Of a DNA stretch of 64,000 nt, positions 46,015-58,270 are shown piece after piece. This stretch comes from Periconia sp. R9002 (lineage: Eukaryota; Ascomycota; Dothideomycetes; Pleosporales; Periconiaceae). Under the pieces are notes generated by a model, which was given only the letters and a program-made list of their open reading frames with translations, was not told where the DNA came from and did no database searches. The position numbers were made by a program, and so were the translations under genes. The stretch covers positions 1-64,000 of the forward strand of contig JAMAHW010000017.1 in NCBI GenBank assembly GCA_023627715.1, read 5' to 3'. Each line of letters starts with the position of its first letter. The stretch's first letter is position 1.

Positions 46015-47797
46015 GGCTTCCAATTCCTTGCGATTTGAGCCCGCCCGTCTGGCAGGACAGTGTCGTAATTATGCGGCGCGCGACGCGGGACGTTATGGGA
46101 TGGGGAGCCAAGCGATGCGATGGTGTAGGGCAAGCGTTGCGTGGGGCGTGGGGTCCTTTCGCGTCTCTTGATCTGTTGCTCGCCACGTTTGAGCTTCTCT
46201 TCAGGATAGGCACCGCTCCGTATAATTCTGATCCCCTCTTTGAATCCTACTGTACAAGTCCAAAATACAAAAACTGATTACTTTTGTTCCTTCCAAGATA
46301 ACCTCCGGAGCAGCACCGGTGGCTCTTTCGAAAATGTGCTGGGCCCGGGCGGGCAGCTCTTGCCTCGCGACTCCAGCGTTCCGTGGGTCGATGAGTGCTG
46401 AAACGGGGCAGGTGGGGCAGGCACAACCAGCGCCGAGGGAGGATAAGATGAGGGCGGTGGTGGGTTGTGAGGCGTGAAGTTCGAAGCCTGAGGCGTCTAT
46501 CGTGTGTAATGTGATGCCTCCTGAGGATAATTGCAAATGGGAGCAGCGGGCGGCGGGGGGGAGATACGGGGATACCCAGTATGGTGTGGGCCGCGGCGGG
46601 CAAGCGAGCGTCGACGGAGGGACAAAGGAGAGGAAGACCTGCGGACAGGTCGACGGCGAGCGAGGAGATGAGGGGGGAAAGAGTGCTCGACGGCGCTGCG
46701 GTCTGGTCGGGTGTGAGTAATTCTCCAGACGAGACGAGACGTTGGGACAGTCTTGGGGATGTGGATTGGATGTGATATGCGTGCAACTGGAGCGTGCGTG
46801 GGCGAGAGTGGGCCGGCAGAGCGGCCGACAGGGGGCTAATTGGACCAGGGACCTCTTTTGCTGCGCTATTGGCCTGTCCTGTCAGTGCCAGTGCCATCAT
46901 CCTTTGTACCAGACCCCTTCAAAAGAACTCCCATCGTGGGATACATATCCCCATCGTGACGCTCTGTGTGCAATGCGACACATGTCTGCCTCTGTCTACA
47001 TTACAAAGCTCCCGATTCAGCTTCTCGCCATCGCTCTTACTGTTCCACTACCTACGCACTGCTCATCTACTAATTATAGGCCGCCTCGTGCCACCACGAA
47101 TTCTTTCCTCTACATCATCTCCTTCCTCCTTACCACGCTACCTACTTATGTACATGCGCTAATCAAATACCATCTACCCACACGACTCCTGAACCGGCGT
47201 TCGCTGCGTGCCTCCTTTTCCCTCCCAGGAATCCCAGATCGCTAACCGCAGGTACCGCTTCGAGATGGCATTGATTGGATTGCACAATACGAGCCCCAGT
47301 AGTCCAGCTGGCCTGAGCGACTGACATCCCTGCTCTGCACTGTCAACCCCAGCCAGCCCGCTATCCTCCGCGCCCTCCGCCGACGTCTGTTTGGACCTCA
47401 TTCCTACCACCTTTATCCCCTTCCACACTGTCCCCGTCTCCGCCCACCCTTCCTAGTTCCGTTTCTGTTTCCATCCAATTCGTACACACCTACCTCACCT
47501 TTCCTATGTCACTCGTTTAGCAACAAGACACAATACCAAGCCTCCGAGCTGTTTAACGGACGTCGTCACATCCATCCCATCCCTACCCGGACGAAAGAGC
47601 AACTGCCATACCCTTCGCATCTACTTCCACATCCCACGCCTAACTTCGCTTCTTTTCCTTGCTGTACGCTATCTTGGATACAAAAAAATAGACACTATAC
47701 ACATCCCGAACTGGGGCGACGTCACCGACGTCAGTCAGCCCTGACTTGACCTGACCTCAGCCATCAGCTCTCTCCATCAAGCCATAGCCCATCCACC
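46015..47797. promoter_or_regulatory. Long divergent intergenic region upstream of the formin
   Basis: About 1.8 kb between divergent start codons, unusually long for this compact window. It must hold the formin promoter and leader and the promoter of the small membrane-protein gene. CT-rich tracts are common between 47200 and 47800. Frames of over 100 codons on both strands show low-complexity composition and no family motif. A 5' leader intron or an unrecognised non-coding transcript is possible but not shown. Confidence 0.45.
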
Positions 47798-48436
47798 ATG
47801 GCAGGCTTCATCCACTTCCTCAAAGTCCGTCTCCCTCCCCACCCACAAAAACCCAATACACACAAAACCTAACAAACCTCCCACCAGGCCCTCCTCATCC
47901 CGCTCTTCCTAGCCCTAACCCTCTACCTCCTCCTAATCCACATCCTCCTCCCCATCCTCCGCCGAAACCGCCAACTCTACACGCCCTACCTCCCCCTCTC
48001 CACCTCCACCTCCACCGGCGGCTTAACTCTCCCCACCCCACGCACCGGCTTCCGCACAGCCCTCTTCAACCTCTTTGTCCCCAACTCGATGCGCCACCGC
48101 ACGCTCTCCACACAACACGACGGCGATCCGCTGGATCCGGACGACCTGTTTGACGACGAGGAGGGCGAGGGCATGGTGGGGTTTGACCCGATTGATGAAC
48201 GGAGGAGGGAGGCCCTGGAACAGCGACGTAGTTTGTTGCTTGAGGGGGTGGGTGTAGGGACTGTCGGCGTGAGAGGTGTGGAGGAGGAGGGCGGTGGAAG
48301 GAGGTTGAGTCGTGAGTTGGAAGAGGGGTTCCGGGATGAGAGTAGTGAGGATGAGAGCGGGAGTGAAGCTGAGGAGGGGCGTGCGAGGGGGAGGGGCAGA
48401 GGGGATGAGAGGATACGGGGGAGTAGTTGGTTTTAG
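47798..48436 (+). CDS. Small single-TM protein, conserved-looking
   Basis: Predicted 191-residue protein from two exons, 47798-47824 and 47888-48436. The first exon encodes only MAGFIHFLK; the 63-bp intron has an uncommon GTCCGT donor and a CACCAG acceptor. A membrane segment follows at once (ALLIPLFLALTLYLLLIHILLP without a break, about residues 10-31), with a basic RRNR on its cytosolic side. The rest is cytosolic: TPRTGFRTALFNLFVPNSMR, an acidic DPDDLFDDEEGEG and a Glu/Arg-rich tail. Such short N-anchored proteins with a DDLFDDEE element occur in filamentous ascomycetes, but I cannot assign a function. Confidence 0.62.
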
Positions 48437-48985
48437 GGATTGAGGCCGTTCTTTGTGAGGTCCTTTTTTGATTTATGGAAATTCATTTCGTGTGGGGAGT
48501 TTTTGTTGAATGGCATGGCATGTTGGATACCTACCTACCTATCTACCATCCTATGTAAACATGTATCTATCTATCATTTGGATGAGTACCTACATATATA
48601 CACGCATACGTTTGTACCGTCTGGGATAATCACCATTTTTCACACTTCTAACATCCTTTCGATGGAAAAAAAGTAAGGTTCATTCATTCTTTCTTGTACC
48701 TGGGTCCTGTATGGCAAATATTAAAAAAATCACGATATCAAGACGCATATTCTTTTTCAAGTTCGTTCAAGTTCGTTTCATATTTCCATTTTGAGTTGAA
48801 GGGATATGATATGGACGCCCAAGAAGGCGTGCTGATCTCTCGTAGCACGCTGCCTATATACAAAAAGAAGAAATCGGGGACATCCAGCCAGACCTACATA
48901 CACACATAAATCTGACATTTGAAAAAAAAATCGTAAAAGAGAATCAACGGGACCAAATCAACCCATCACACACAAATCAACACCC
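48437..48985. other. Convergent intergenic region
   Basis: 549 bp between converging genes, AT-rich, including a TACCTACCTATCTACC tract near 48530. No gene is seen. Confidence 0.5.
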
Positions 48986-50655
48986 CTATTTCTTCTCGCG
49001 CTGGCCATACGCCTTGGTGGCGTAATCGCCCTTGTGCACGATGAGATCCTCGGGACGGTAGTCCTCGCGGCCGGAGAAGTAGCTGTCGAGGATGGCCTTT
49101 GTGCCGGCGGCGTAGCGCTTCTGGGCGTCGATGGAGGTGCCGGACATGTGGGGGACCATGGCGTTGCCGCCGCCCCAGGGGTTGGCGGCATAGCGGAGCA
49201 CGTGGTCCTTGGGTGCGGGTTGCGGGAACCAGACGTCGCCGCCGTAGCCGCGGAGGTGGCCCGACTTGAGGGCGTCGGCGACGTCTTCCTTGACGACGAT
49301 GGCGCCGCGGGCCGTGTTGATGAGCCAGGAGCCTGGTTGTGGGGGTTAGTCAGGGAGTTTTAGAAAGGGGAGGAGAGAAGCGTACCCTTCTTCATCTTGG
49401 AGATGAGGTCCTTGTTGAAGAGACCGCGGGTCTTCTCGTGGAGTGGGCAGTTGATGGTGACGACGTCGCACTGGGCGAGCATCTCCTCGAGGTTCTCGAC
49501 GCGCCTGCAGCCAATCTCCTTCTCCTTCTCGGGGGAGAGCGGCTGGTAGTCGAAGTAGAGGAGCTCCTTGCAGTCGAAGGGCTTGAGACGACGGAGGACA
49601 CGCTCGCCAATGCGGCCGACGGCCACGGTACCGACGACCTTGTTCTCGAGGTCGTACTCGTTCTTGGCGACGGCAGCGACGTTCCATTCACCGGCGGCGA
49701 TTTGCTCGTGTGCGGGGACGAAGTTGCGGACGAGGGTGAGGATGGTCATGACGACGTGCTCGGCGACGGAGACGACGTTGGAGCCGGTGACTTCAGCCAC
49801 GGTGATGCCGCCGTTGGTCTTGTTGGCGGCGTTGAGGTCGACATGGTCGGAGCCAATGCCAGCTGTTACGGCGAGCTTGAGGTTCTTGGCTTTGGCGAGG
49901 CGCTCTGCGGTGAGGTAGCCTGGGTGGAATCTATGTTTGGAGACCCCCGGTTAGCCATTGTGTTTTCCGAAGCGAATTGGGATGGTTTTCCTCTTTGAGC
50001 GATGTTATCGCCGCGGGAGTGGAAGAGATGAGATGACGACACTAGGTTGCGGGGCAAGCTCGGGACATGCGGGGTAGCTACGGCTTCCTTCCCGCCCTAC
50101 ATCACCACATACGAACTGCCGCTGTCTCGTGCCATTACAGGTACGCATCTTTGTCGATCGACCATTGTGATGGGGGAAGTTTATTGTGCAAGTGAAGAGA
50201 TGGTACGTACGGAGTGGTAATGATGACCTCGGCGTCGACGAGCTCTTGGTCGAACTTGGAGTTCTCGCCTTCTTTGTCCGAGGTGGTGACGAGAGTGTGG
50301 CCCTGCTCTTCGATCCACTTGCGGAGACCTAGCTCGTTCTCCGTGGTTCCGAGGAGGTTGGGCTCCTGCTGAGCGTGCTCACCACCCTAGATTCTCTGTT
50401 AGATGGATGTTGTTGGTACGGTGCGTACCATCCATTGACAGTTGTCGCAGTGTCAATTGATGGTATGGGTCAAACACTTACATCGTAGAGTACGAGAAGA
50501 ACTTTGCCCTGTTGTGAAGCGGTCGCTGTTAGTGTTCTGATGCCATTGGGGCGACGAGCGAAAGACGTTCCCGCCGTAAGACGAGGGCCTGCGCGAGCAG
50601 AGAGGAGGGAGGAGGCAGGGCGTGCGAGCCGAGAAGCAGAGCGGAGAAATACCAT
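48986..50655 (-). CDS. NAD-dependent formate dehydrogenase with a targeting-like presequence
   Basis: Oxidises formate to CO2 with reduction of NAD+. Four exons are inferred: 50655-50482, 50386-50211, 49930-49386 and 49332-48986, giving 413 residues. Core motifs are intact: [40 protein letters not shown] with the substrate Asn, the AxGxxG nucleotide fold [12 protein letters not shown] followed by the NAD-selective Asp in [15 protein letters not shown] with the catalytic Arg, and [15 protein letters not shown] with the catalytic His. The first 50 residues (from [20 protein letters not shown]) are Arg/Ser/Ala-rich without acidic residues, like a mitochondrial presequence, and extend beyond the cytosolic yeast enzymes. 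Splicing before the second exon would also allow shorter products only if another start exists; none was seen. Confidence 0.93.
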
Positions 50656-53251
50656 GATGAAAGATAGCTAATGTTTTGTGTGGTACAAAAGCTGGATGTG
50701 AACAAGTTTAAATACGAAGAGAAACCCTTGATACGGAGGTGCTGACGTAGTCTATAAATACAGTTAATCCTATGTCAGCCTTCAGGGCACGCGGGTACCT
50801 GGAAGCACTACACAAGGCCAGGGGAGGGGGAAGGGAGGGGAAGGGAAAGCGGCTCACCGAGACTTCTCCTGATGCAATGAATACGCAAATGCAAGAATCA
50901 ATGTGTCTGTAGTGCAGGAGGGATGAGGAGACCCTGGGGCCTGCATTTATATGCGCAACACAGGAAGCCCGTTCCCTCGCTCGCGTTTCCATTTACCCAA
51001 CCCGACCATCCCAAGGCCCAATTCAATCTCCACTTGGGAATCTAGTTTCCCCACCTCTGGGTCATCGTGTGTGCATCAACAGGCCTCGTGAGGCGGCACT
51101 GGCGTCCAACTCTGGGAAAATAATACGCAATGGCAGAGATGGTGCGGGGTTGCAGCGAATCGCCGACGCAGCATGCTCGGATCGTGTATTGTTTTGCTTG
51201 ATGCATGCCACACTGTATATCTGACAGCCTTGAGCTACCCAAAGAGGGGCCCGGCAGTCGACGGTCGTGGAGCTTCATCGGTATCAATCGCCCTTCATTC
51301 CGAGAAGCTTCCGATGCGGAACCGCGGGGCTTCACAGCCTGTTTGTTTACACTTTACATATCTGCAAAGACACATCAATCCAATCCCTCTCGACCTTCTC
51401 TCTCTCATCACAAATCCTTTCCTCAAAAAGCAGAAACCAAATCTCAAAATCTCATCTTCATCACCTTACGCGCATCTAGATCCTCAAAGCTTCAAATGTG
51501 ATGCAATGCGGATCCTCAAGCTCTGCGCTATCGATAACCTCGGAATCGCATCTCGCGCGGATCATCTTCGCTCCAGCTGCGGCTGCGAGATGTCGCCGTC
51601 GGCGTTTCGGCGCTGCCATACATTTCTTCGCACAATGGCCGGCCGAACTTCGGGGTAGGGGGAGATCCTTCGGTGATAAGATGATGTGAATACCGTGAGG
51701 TCTCCGAGATTCGGGCGATATAATGAATACGTAGGCAACCCGATCTAACTCCTCTCAAGGAACGCGATCGATGTCAAAATAAATGCAGTGACTGATTTTT
51801 TTTGGATTACGTATAGGTTTTTCGAATGTACAATTGATGCCGTAGTAACAGGGAGGCATGTGTCCTTTCTCCCCACTTCACACACTTAGGAAGAAATCGG
51901 GCTTGCTGGTATAGAGCTTCATCAGCTTAACCAACTCTAACTTCACTACATCACTATCTGTAGTAAGAGTATATCCAGCCCGCGAAGCTCTAGAATGATG
52001 ATGTTGTATTCGGAATAGATTCACAGACATATTAAGTCGCGAACCCAACAGCCTCGATCATATAAAAATATAGCGGACGGGGTAGCAAAGAAATCAGCAT
52101 CGGAAGAGATATTGGTATAAACGACTCGCGGTGTATAAGCAGGTGGTCTAACATCTGCAAGAAAGCTGTTGGACAGGCCTTATTGTCCCTAGAGTTCTTT
52201 AAAAACAGTAAGAAAACACTAACTACGAGGAAAATCGAGAACCTGATAGTGTCAAAGTGCACCGGTGTCCGCATATAAATTGATAGCCATTTGCACACTT
52301 ACAATAAATCTGGTACGCAAAAACGTAGTGCCGTAGTAAGACTCCTTAGGATACAATTTAAGTGTGAGACGATTAGATGTGTCTAGAGGGAGATTTTCTT
52401 TCTCCTATAACCGTAACTCCTTAGTATAGTCGTTTTTAATAAAACATGCCCCCTCCCCCTTATCTAGATTGTCTTGTAAAATTAGTGATTACATCACTCT
52501 ACATGTACTTTACCTTATATTATATATACTCCGTGTACTCCTATTAGTCCCCCTCCTTATAAAACACTCTACTATTATCACTTTTAGGGTAAAGTATACT
52601 AATTTTTGATATATCTAATAGGTTCTTACCTATTTAGGTAAGTCCTTCTTCTCCTTTTTAACTAGGGAGGGGGGCATGTTTTTTTGAAAAGCACCGATAG
52701 TTGTTCTCCGCTCCTTTAGACGCTAGAATAGCATCCTCTAGATGCAAATTAGGAAAACCTCAACTTCTTTACGAATGATGCATTCCGGAGCGATATCCGT
52801 CCGATGTGTATTTGAACGGACCAGACCATTGCCAATGAATTGGTCTCGATGCACAGGTTAGTTATACTATAAGTTCGTTGGAGGTCATGAAAAGATAGAC
52901 TATAGAAAAAGCGAGGCCGTGGAATAGAAGACAGCCCATTCTCTTGTGATTTACTCTTTCTTGAAGCTCCTCATCTATCTCATAGGCTGGCTTGTGGACT
53001 CTTGAATCTTTACTATCTTAGTCTAGTTTAGTATTTAGTAGGACTTAAACTACAAATAATTATACCAATTATTTTAAAGGCAAAAGTATTTCCAAAGGCG
53101 TATCTTACGCTACTTCTATGTGATCCGGTTTCGCGGAAGTGGCGGATTGTAGCTTTCTCAAAATTGCAATTCTTTCAATGTCATATACGAAGTCTAATTC
53201 CCATACTAACACAGGTCAAAATATTACTGTGCTGTTTTATGCCTCCCTAGA
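50656..53251. other. Gene-poor AT-rich region with MITE copy B
   Basis: About 2.6 kb without a supported gene. The first part holds the formate dehydrogenase promoter. AT content rises from about 51750. MITE copy B lies at 52425-52699. Other frames are short and lack family features. Confidence 0.55.
52425..52699. mobile_element. MITE copy B, mutated by RIP-like transitions
   Basis: Same 275-bp element and orientation as at 9763-10037. Twelve bases differ, all transitions; in eleven this copy has the T or A state, and nine of those eleven are CpA to TpA (or TpG to TpA on the shown strand), two are CpC to TpC. The one reverse difference is TA in copy A against TG here. The terminal inverted repeats and flanking TA are kept. 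No coding capacity is visible. Confidence 0.8.
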
Positions 53252-54193
53252 CTATATCGAAGAAGTCACGGCCTTTGCTTTCCAAGTCGAATTCCTCATG
53301 ATTCTTCTTGTAATAGCATAGTACCATTCATCGACAAACCTATACAAGAACAGCGCGATAAAAACCACCGACACCAAAAAAGTCATCCCCATCGCCAGAT
53401 AACTAAACGCCGTGCAGAACCACCAGAACCCACGCAGCGCAGATCCAGATGAGAGAAGAGCGTCGCTGGCGGTGAGGACCTGCATGGCGGAAAGCACGAC
53501 GCTTGTCAGACCAAACGCAAACAAGAGCGGCGTGAAGAACTGCGCAAAGTACGAGCCATACTGCGCATGGCGGCGCCGGAAGTAGAACCTGCGCAGGAAG
53601 AGCTTGGAGTAGAAGTTGAGGCGCGAGAGGCGGAGTTCGCCGTACGTGTAGCGTTCCGTGACGTCGGTGTCTTGCACTGCGGATATGATGGTGGTCATGA
53701 AGTCGCAGAATGCTACCCATGATATGTCGGACGGGATGAGGTGGTGGTCCTTTGCGATGTGGAAATCGGACTCGTGTCGAATCAGATAATAGTAAGTGCG
53801 GAGAAATCCAAGAGCTGAGCGTATGATAAAGTCCTTCTGAAGTGCGTGGTCATGGCTGTTCGCCACGCTGCAATCGTTAGAAGCAGTGCATGCACCGAGC
53901 TGAAGATAATGAACCCAGAACGAGTGTGAGAGAAGGTAGGGAGGCAGAGGCTTGATGTAGATCCGGTCAGCGATCCATACGAGGTGGAGTTGCGGGTCCT
54001 CCGTGACGATAACATTGCGATTTTTAACCCTTTGTCGGTGCAGAGCTGAAATGTTGGCGCTGGATTGCATCGACATTAGCCATAACCTCGGTGCAAGTTT
54101 CTCGAGGTCCGGGAGATAAAGTTCTCTTTCCAAGTAACGCCACAAGTTATCATGGTCACTGATGCGGATGTTGGGCTGTCCTGGAAGTCGCAT
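53252..54193 (-). CDS. Hypothetical two-TM protein (possible extra 5' exon)
   Basis: Predicted 313-residue protein from the ATG at 54193 (MRLPGQPNIRISDHDNLW). The frame is open about 80 bp further upstream without an ATG; a short exon with ATG at about 54340 (MYQKRK, donor GTACTC) spliced to about 54235 could supply a different start. The soluble part includes LAPRLWLMSMQSSANISALH, RNVIVTEDPQLHLVWI and KPLPPYLLSHSFWVHYL. Two membrane segments lie near the C-terminus (about residues 225-245 and 265-290), before a short basic tail. The pattern matches a widespread family of uncharacterised fungal proteins that I recall but cannot name reliably; no enzymatic motif is seen. Confidence 0.62.
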   Translation of the reverse strand: MRLPGQPNIRISDHDNLWRYLERELYLPDLEKLAPRLWLMSMQSSANISALHRQRVKNRNVIVTEDPQLHLVWIADRIYIKPLPPYLLSHSFWVHYLQLGACTASNDCSVANSHDHALQKDFIIRSALGFLRTYYYLIRHESDFHIAKDHHLIPSDISWVAFCDFMTTIISAVQDTDVTERYTYGELRLSRLNFYSKLFLRRFYFRRRHAQYGSYFAQFFTPLLFAFGLTSVVLSAMQVLTASDALLSSGSALRGFWWFCTAFSYLAMGMTFLVSVVFIALFLYRFVDEWYYAITRRIMRNSTWKAKAVTSSI

Positions 54194-55688
54194 GGTGGTG
54201 ACCGGTTTTTCGATCCCATCGAGCTCGCCGTTCAACTGCAGCTCTGGGGGAAATGGAGCACTGCTTGTTTCCAGTCAGACCAACTACTTCAAACCATAAG
54301 TGCTGAGCTTGAGTACTTTCCTCTTCTGGTACATTCTGGCTTGATGTTTGTAGTGATTAAAGTAAGATTATTTCATAAAGCGAATATTCTACATATATGG
54401 TATATCAATGAGTCAACAAGGCTGTAAATTGCTAAGGTTGGACAGTACTACACGCGTGGTATGTGCTAGCTGCTCGTATATACGAGGGAGCTGAAGCTAC
54501 CCCTGTCATAAAACCACGAATCAAACTACTCCTTTCAGTTCTTTAGCAATCGCCGAATCGGACTGGATTATCATCGATATTCTTCTACTTAGATCCTGCC
54601 GCCCATCTGGTGGTTTTTGGCAAATAGAGCATATCCTTAGGTTGTTAATAACTGCCACTGAATGTATACTATAGAGTATTAGTATTTTTATTCTGATGCG
54701 CTTTTACAGCTTTAACCTGCTATGAGCATCCCACTATAAGGAGGAGGAGGATGACGGAGACTGGGGCGAAAGTGTACCGCCTATAGCACTCTCAAACTAG
54801 CCCATCTCTTTGCTATGTTAGACTAACTATCACGACCGCAAGATCCCAGTAGATGAAGTCGTTCCAATGTGACAAATTTGAAAAGCGATGTTGCTGCCTT
54901 AAGTGGTGACATATTTCTTAATGCTCCAACCCGGGTTCTAAGTTCGTGACTAAAATTATCGGCTCAGCGATGTAACAAGACGGCTTTCGCATATTGATGT
55001 CCAAGATTGAGAGGCCAAGAAACATTGAAAACGGGGAGACGACAAATATGGATAACTGTTTCTTTATTCTGAAGTGGTTTAATCTTGCTAAAGGAAGTCA
55101 AATCTTATGCATTGCGTGCCATGGGGCACTAGGCTCTGGTAAGGGGATTTTTGTTTTGTTTGTTTTGCTGCTAGAAACAACGAATAGTATTATCTCGCCC
55201 ACCAAACACAGCATTTGCATGCCCCGAGTAGACTACAGTATATAGTGTGCATGTCAATTGAGCGCAACTCTACCTTTTCCATGGAAACTTCACTTGGCTT
55301 AATGTTAAGAAGTTAGTAAATAAAATTCTATGTATCGTTGACATGCTTGTCAACCTCAGAATTGATGCAAATTACACGGTTTTTATTTAGCAATAGATGC
55401 AATGTAATTGAGATGTTCTTTCCCCTATCCTATCCCACACAAAAAAAAGCATGTCTTTAATTTATTACCCCCGTTTCTAGATATATTAGACCTTGCCGAA
55501 ATACATGTACGTTTGACTAGAAATATCTTATGTTGTATATGCGCAGAAAACATGAAAGAATATAATACGGCCTTGAAGGTCGCGTAAGCCCTGGGGATAT
55601 ATATTCGGACAATTTCGCCATGCGGAACGGTACACCTCGACGTGGAGTGATGGCTTGGCGCACATTGCTATACAGTAGTGTGCTTAAA
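54194..55688. other. AT-rich intergenic region
   Basis: About 1.5 kb with no supported gene. It includes the promoter of the two-TM gene and the 3' flank of the ankyrin-DUF2235 gene. Confidence 0.5.
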
Positions 55689-57796
55689 TCATTCAACATC
55701 AAAAATTGCAGCTAACCTCCGATACCATCTTCGGGGAACTTGTGCGTGCGGTTCACCAGCATCAATAATTCTTTCAGGGGGGTCGCCAAGTATTTTAATA
55801 AGGCCTTTACGTAACTCTTTGATCCCTTCCTGGTTTTTCCATGCTCTTAGTATTTGTTCCTCAACTTGATCGATGTCTTCTTCCTGTAAGTTGCTTCTAA
55901 AACCTTCTTCAAGCTTCCGAACAGAGAAATGGAGTTTTTCGTTCGACTCCGGATTCCTTCCCGGTTCACGTACTTGAGACCCACCCGCTCGATACATCAA
56001 AGTCATCGAATCAGAAACTTTAAAGTGCTGCTCCGGCAGAGATCCTGTCCCTATTCTTTTGTCGCCCAAAAGGCTTGGGAGAAGGGACAAATCAGGTGCG
56101 AGGTTGGAGATCTTGTCACGGTCGAACAGCACAAGCGGGAATTGTCCTCGCGGATATGACAGTCGAGATAACTGGGATATCATCCAAGTGAGGCTCAGGT
56201 TCGAGAGGCCGAAGTTGGAGATCCCCCCGCCAACATCACCATGAGAGCCTAGAAACCAGCACTGCTTCAATCTCTGCGATTCCCTGTCGTGCTCAACCCA
56301 CAACTTTGGTTCAAAGTGAAACCTCTTCTCATCAAGCGCAAGAGCTTGGAATGCATTTTCGATATTTGGGCAAAGTTTCGAGCCAACGAGCGCGAGCTTC
56401 CGCGACTGAATTTGTGGTAGGCTCCGAGGAATCTTGGCGCCTAGGGCAGCAACAGTGTCCCAGACCGCACAAGCTTTGATTTTGATATTTTGTCGAGACA
56501 GATGATTTGCCAGTAGACTGTCAATATAGTTGTTGAAATCTATTGACTCTTCGGTCCGTCTAATTTGATGTAGTGTCGTGGATGATGCCATCGAGCGATG
56601 TCTCCTCTCCCAAAGGTCGTAAACTTTGCTCAGACAAAACCTCCCACCGCCTCGGAGTACACCAACATCGTGAAGCAAGGATGCGAGTGCACGCACAGTA
56701 AACGCCCCTCTAGAGAATCCGATCAGTATGATTTCGTCCTCACGATGTGACAGATTGTCGCAGATGAAGCCGTAGGCTTCACATATGTCTCCAGATATAG
56801 CTGTTTGATGGTGAGTTGTTTAGGTCATTGACTATGACAGACAGTGAAGCAGACAATACCTTTTGCGTGCATTGCCTCGTACACGTTGTCGAGGATGAAG
56901 GGACTAGTGCCTACTCCAGATTGGTAATGAACAATCTGAGTGAAGGTGTGACCGTTTACTTGCTTATCATAGTCTGCAAAGCAAAGAGAGATCCTTGCAA
57001 CGTTTGATAGAGGCTGCCCTGTATCGTTCTCCTGCCATGTCCCATCACAGCATACCATCAAACGGCGTCGTGGGCCGGGATCCTCCAACATGTCTTGATA
57101 TTTTTGGAGCAGGGTATCTAAAGTTGTATCAGGGTTTTCGCGACGGAATTCTTCGATAGCTTCATTATTGTCGTCGTTCATTACGTCCGCCCCACTTTCA
57201 AGAAGAAGTCGCGTCATTTCAACATTGTTGTGTCTAATTGCGGTCTGAAGCGGTGTCCCTACATCCCGAGCTGGTGCTGCATTGACATTTGCTCCTCTAT
57301 TGATGAGTTTTGCAGCCACAAACAATTGTCTCCCCTCAACAGCATCTTGAAGTGGTGTTCGTCCACCGTTGTCTGCCTGGTTCACAGACGCACCCCAGTC
57401 GATAAGGAGATCGACAATAGCGTATTGCCCTGCTTTCGCTGCAAAATGAAGCGCCGTACGCCCTCCGTCATTGGTAGCGTGAACATCAGCACCTTTTTCA
57501 AGAAGATCTTCCACTAAGTCACCCCAACCCTTCTCCCAACGGGAAGCCTTGGGGATCATCGCCATAGCCGCCTTGGGGATCACCCTACTCGCCATATCCG
57601 CCTTGGTCACACCAATCTCGGCAGCAATATGAAGCGCTGTTCGACTATCGTCATAGAACCTGTAGTCTATGAATGTAGGTCTCTTGTGTCGATTTAAGAT
57701 CTTCTTGACCTTCGCACGATCGCGACTTCTTACCGCCTCCACCCACTCGACAATCACTGGATCAACCGATCCAACAGCAGTCACTGGATCGGCCAT
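55689..57796 (-). CDS. Ankyrin repeats fused to a DUF2235 (Tle1-like) alpha/beta hydrolase
   Basis: Predicted 682-residue protein from two exons, 57796-56860 and 56800-55689, joined through a split Ala codon across a 59-bp intron. Residues 1-210 hold about five ankyrin repeats (TALHIAAEIGV, GRTALHFAAKAGQYAIVDLL, GRTPLQDAVEGRQLF, GTPLQTAIRHNNVEMTRLLL). The hydrolase domain starts at about residue 245 with RRLMVCCDGTWQEND and continues across the intron to the nucleophile elbow GFSRGAFTVRALA (about 338), a candidate Asp in WDTVAALG (about 428) and a candidate His in GSHGDVGGG (about 500), the layout of DUF2235/PF09994. Bacterial relatives (Tle1) are phospholipases delivered by type VI secretion; fungal ones are uncharacterised. 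No signal peptide or transmembrane segment is seen. The catalytic residues appear intact. Confidence 0.85.
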
Positions 57797-58270
57797 GGAG
57801 TTGGGCTATGCCTGGCGTTGTAGAACTAGTTTCTGCGTCTTAGAATAAGTGTAATTTTCGCAATGAATTAAATTTGATATCGGGTCAAAAGGATAGAGAG
57901 AATTGTTTATTGTTGGATGAATACAGTTTGGAGTGTATGGGATCTGCTCAGTTTCGCGTAGTTCAGATTTCTTCAGTACCGGCACTACGACGTTTATATC
58001 CTTAGACGTACCAGGAAACAAATTTTTAATGAATTGTGAGGGGCTAGCCAAAAAGCAAAACTTCTAATGCATTGTGAGGGGCTAGCCAAAAAGCAAATTG
58101 CGTGAGTGACCGGAAACCCTTCTGGGCCGCATGGCGCTGGCCCTGCATGGCAGCTACATACCATAGAGAAATCTACAACCAATCATGTTTATTGAGAAGC
58201 GAGTCGGTGTATTGAAAAAGCAAAATTGATAGGATATTCGATTTAGGCGCCATTGACTTTGACGATTCTC
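57797..58270. other. Intergenic region with a short tandem duplication
   Basis: 474 bp holding the ANK-DUF2235 promoter and the 3' flank of the next gene. A 27-bp segment occurs twice 38 bp apart (58033-58059 and 58071-58097). No gene is supported. Confidence 0.5.
58033..58097. repeat. 27-bp direct repeat, 38-bp period
   Basis: Both copies contain TGTGAGGGGCTAGCCAAAAA and match exactly over 27 bp at 58033-58059 and 58071-58097. The intervening 11 bp differ in function or origin; a local slippage duplication is the simplest reading. Confidence 0.9.

Noticed and set aside
46247..46900. 217-codon minus-strand frame upstream of the formin
   Set aside because: Ala/Pro/Leu/Arg-rich composition of GC-rich leader DNA, no motif, and no splice relation to the formin start was found.
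57806..58051. 81-codon minus-strand frame ending beside the ankyrin-DUF2235 start
   Set aside because: It includes one copy of the short direct repeat, lies in the promoter of that gene and has no family resemblance.
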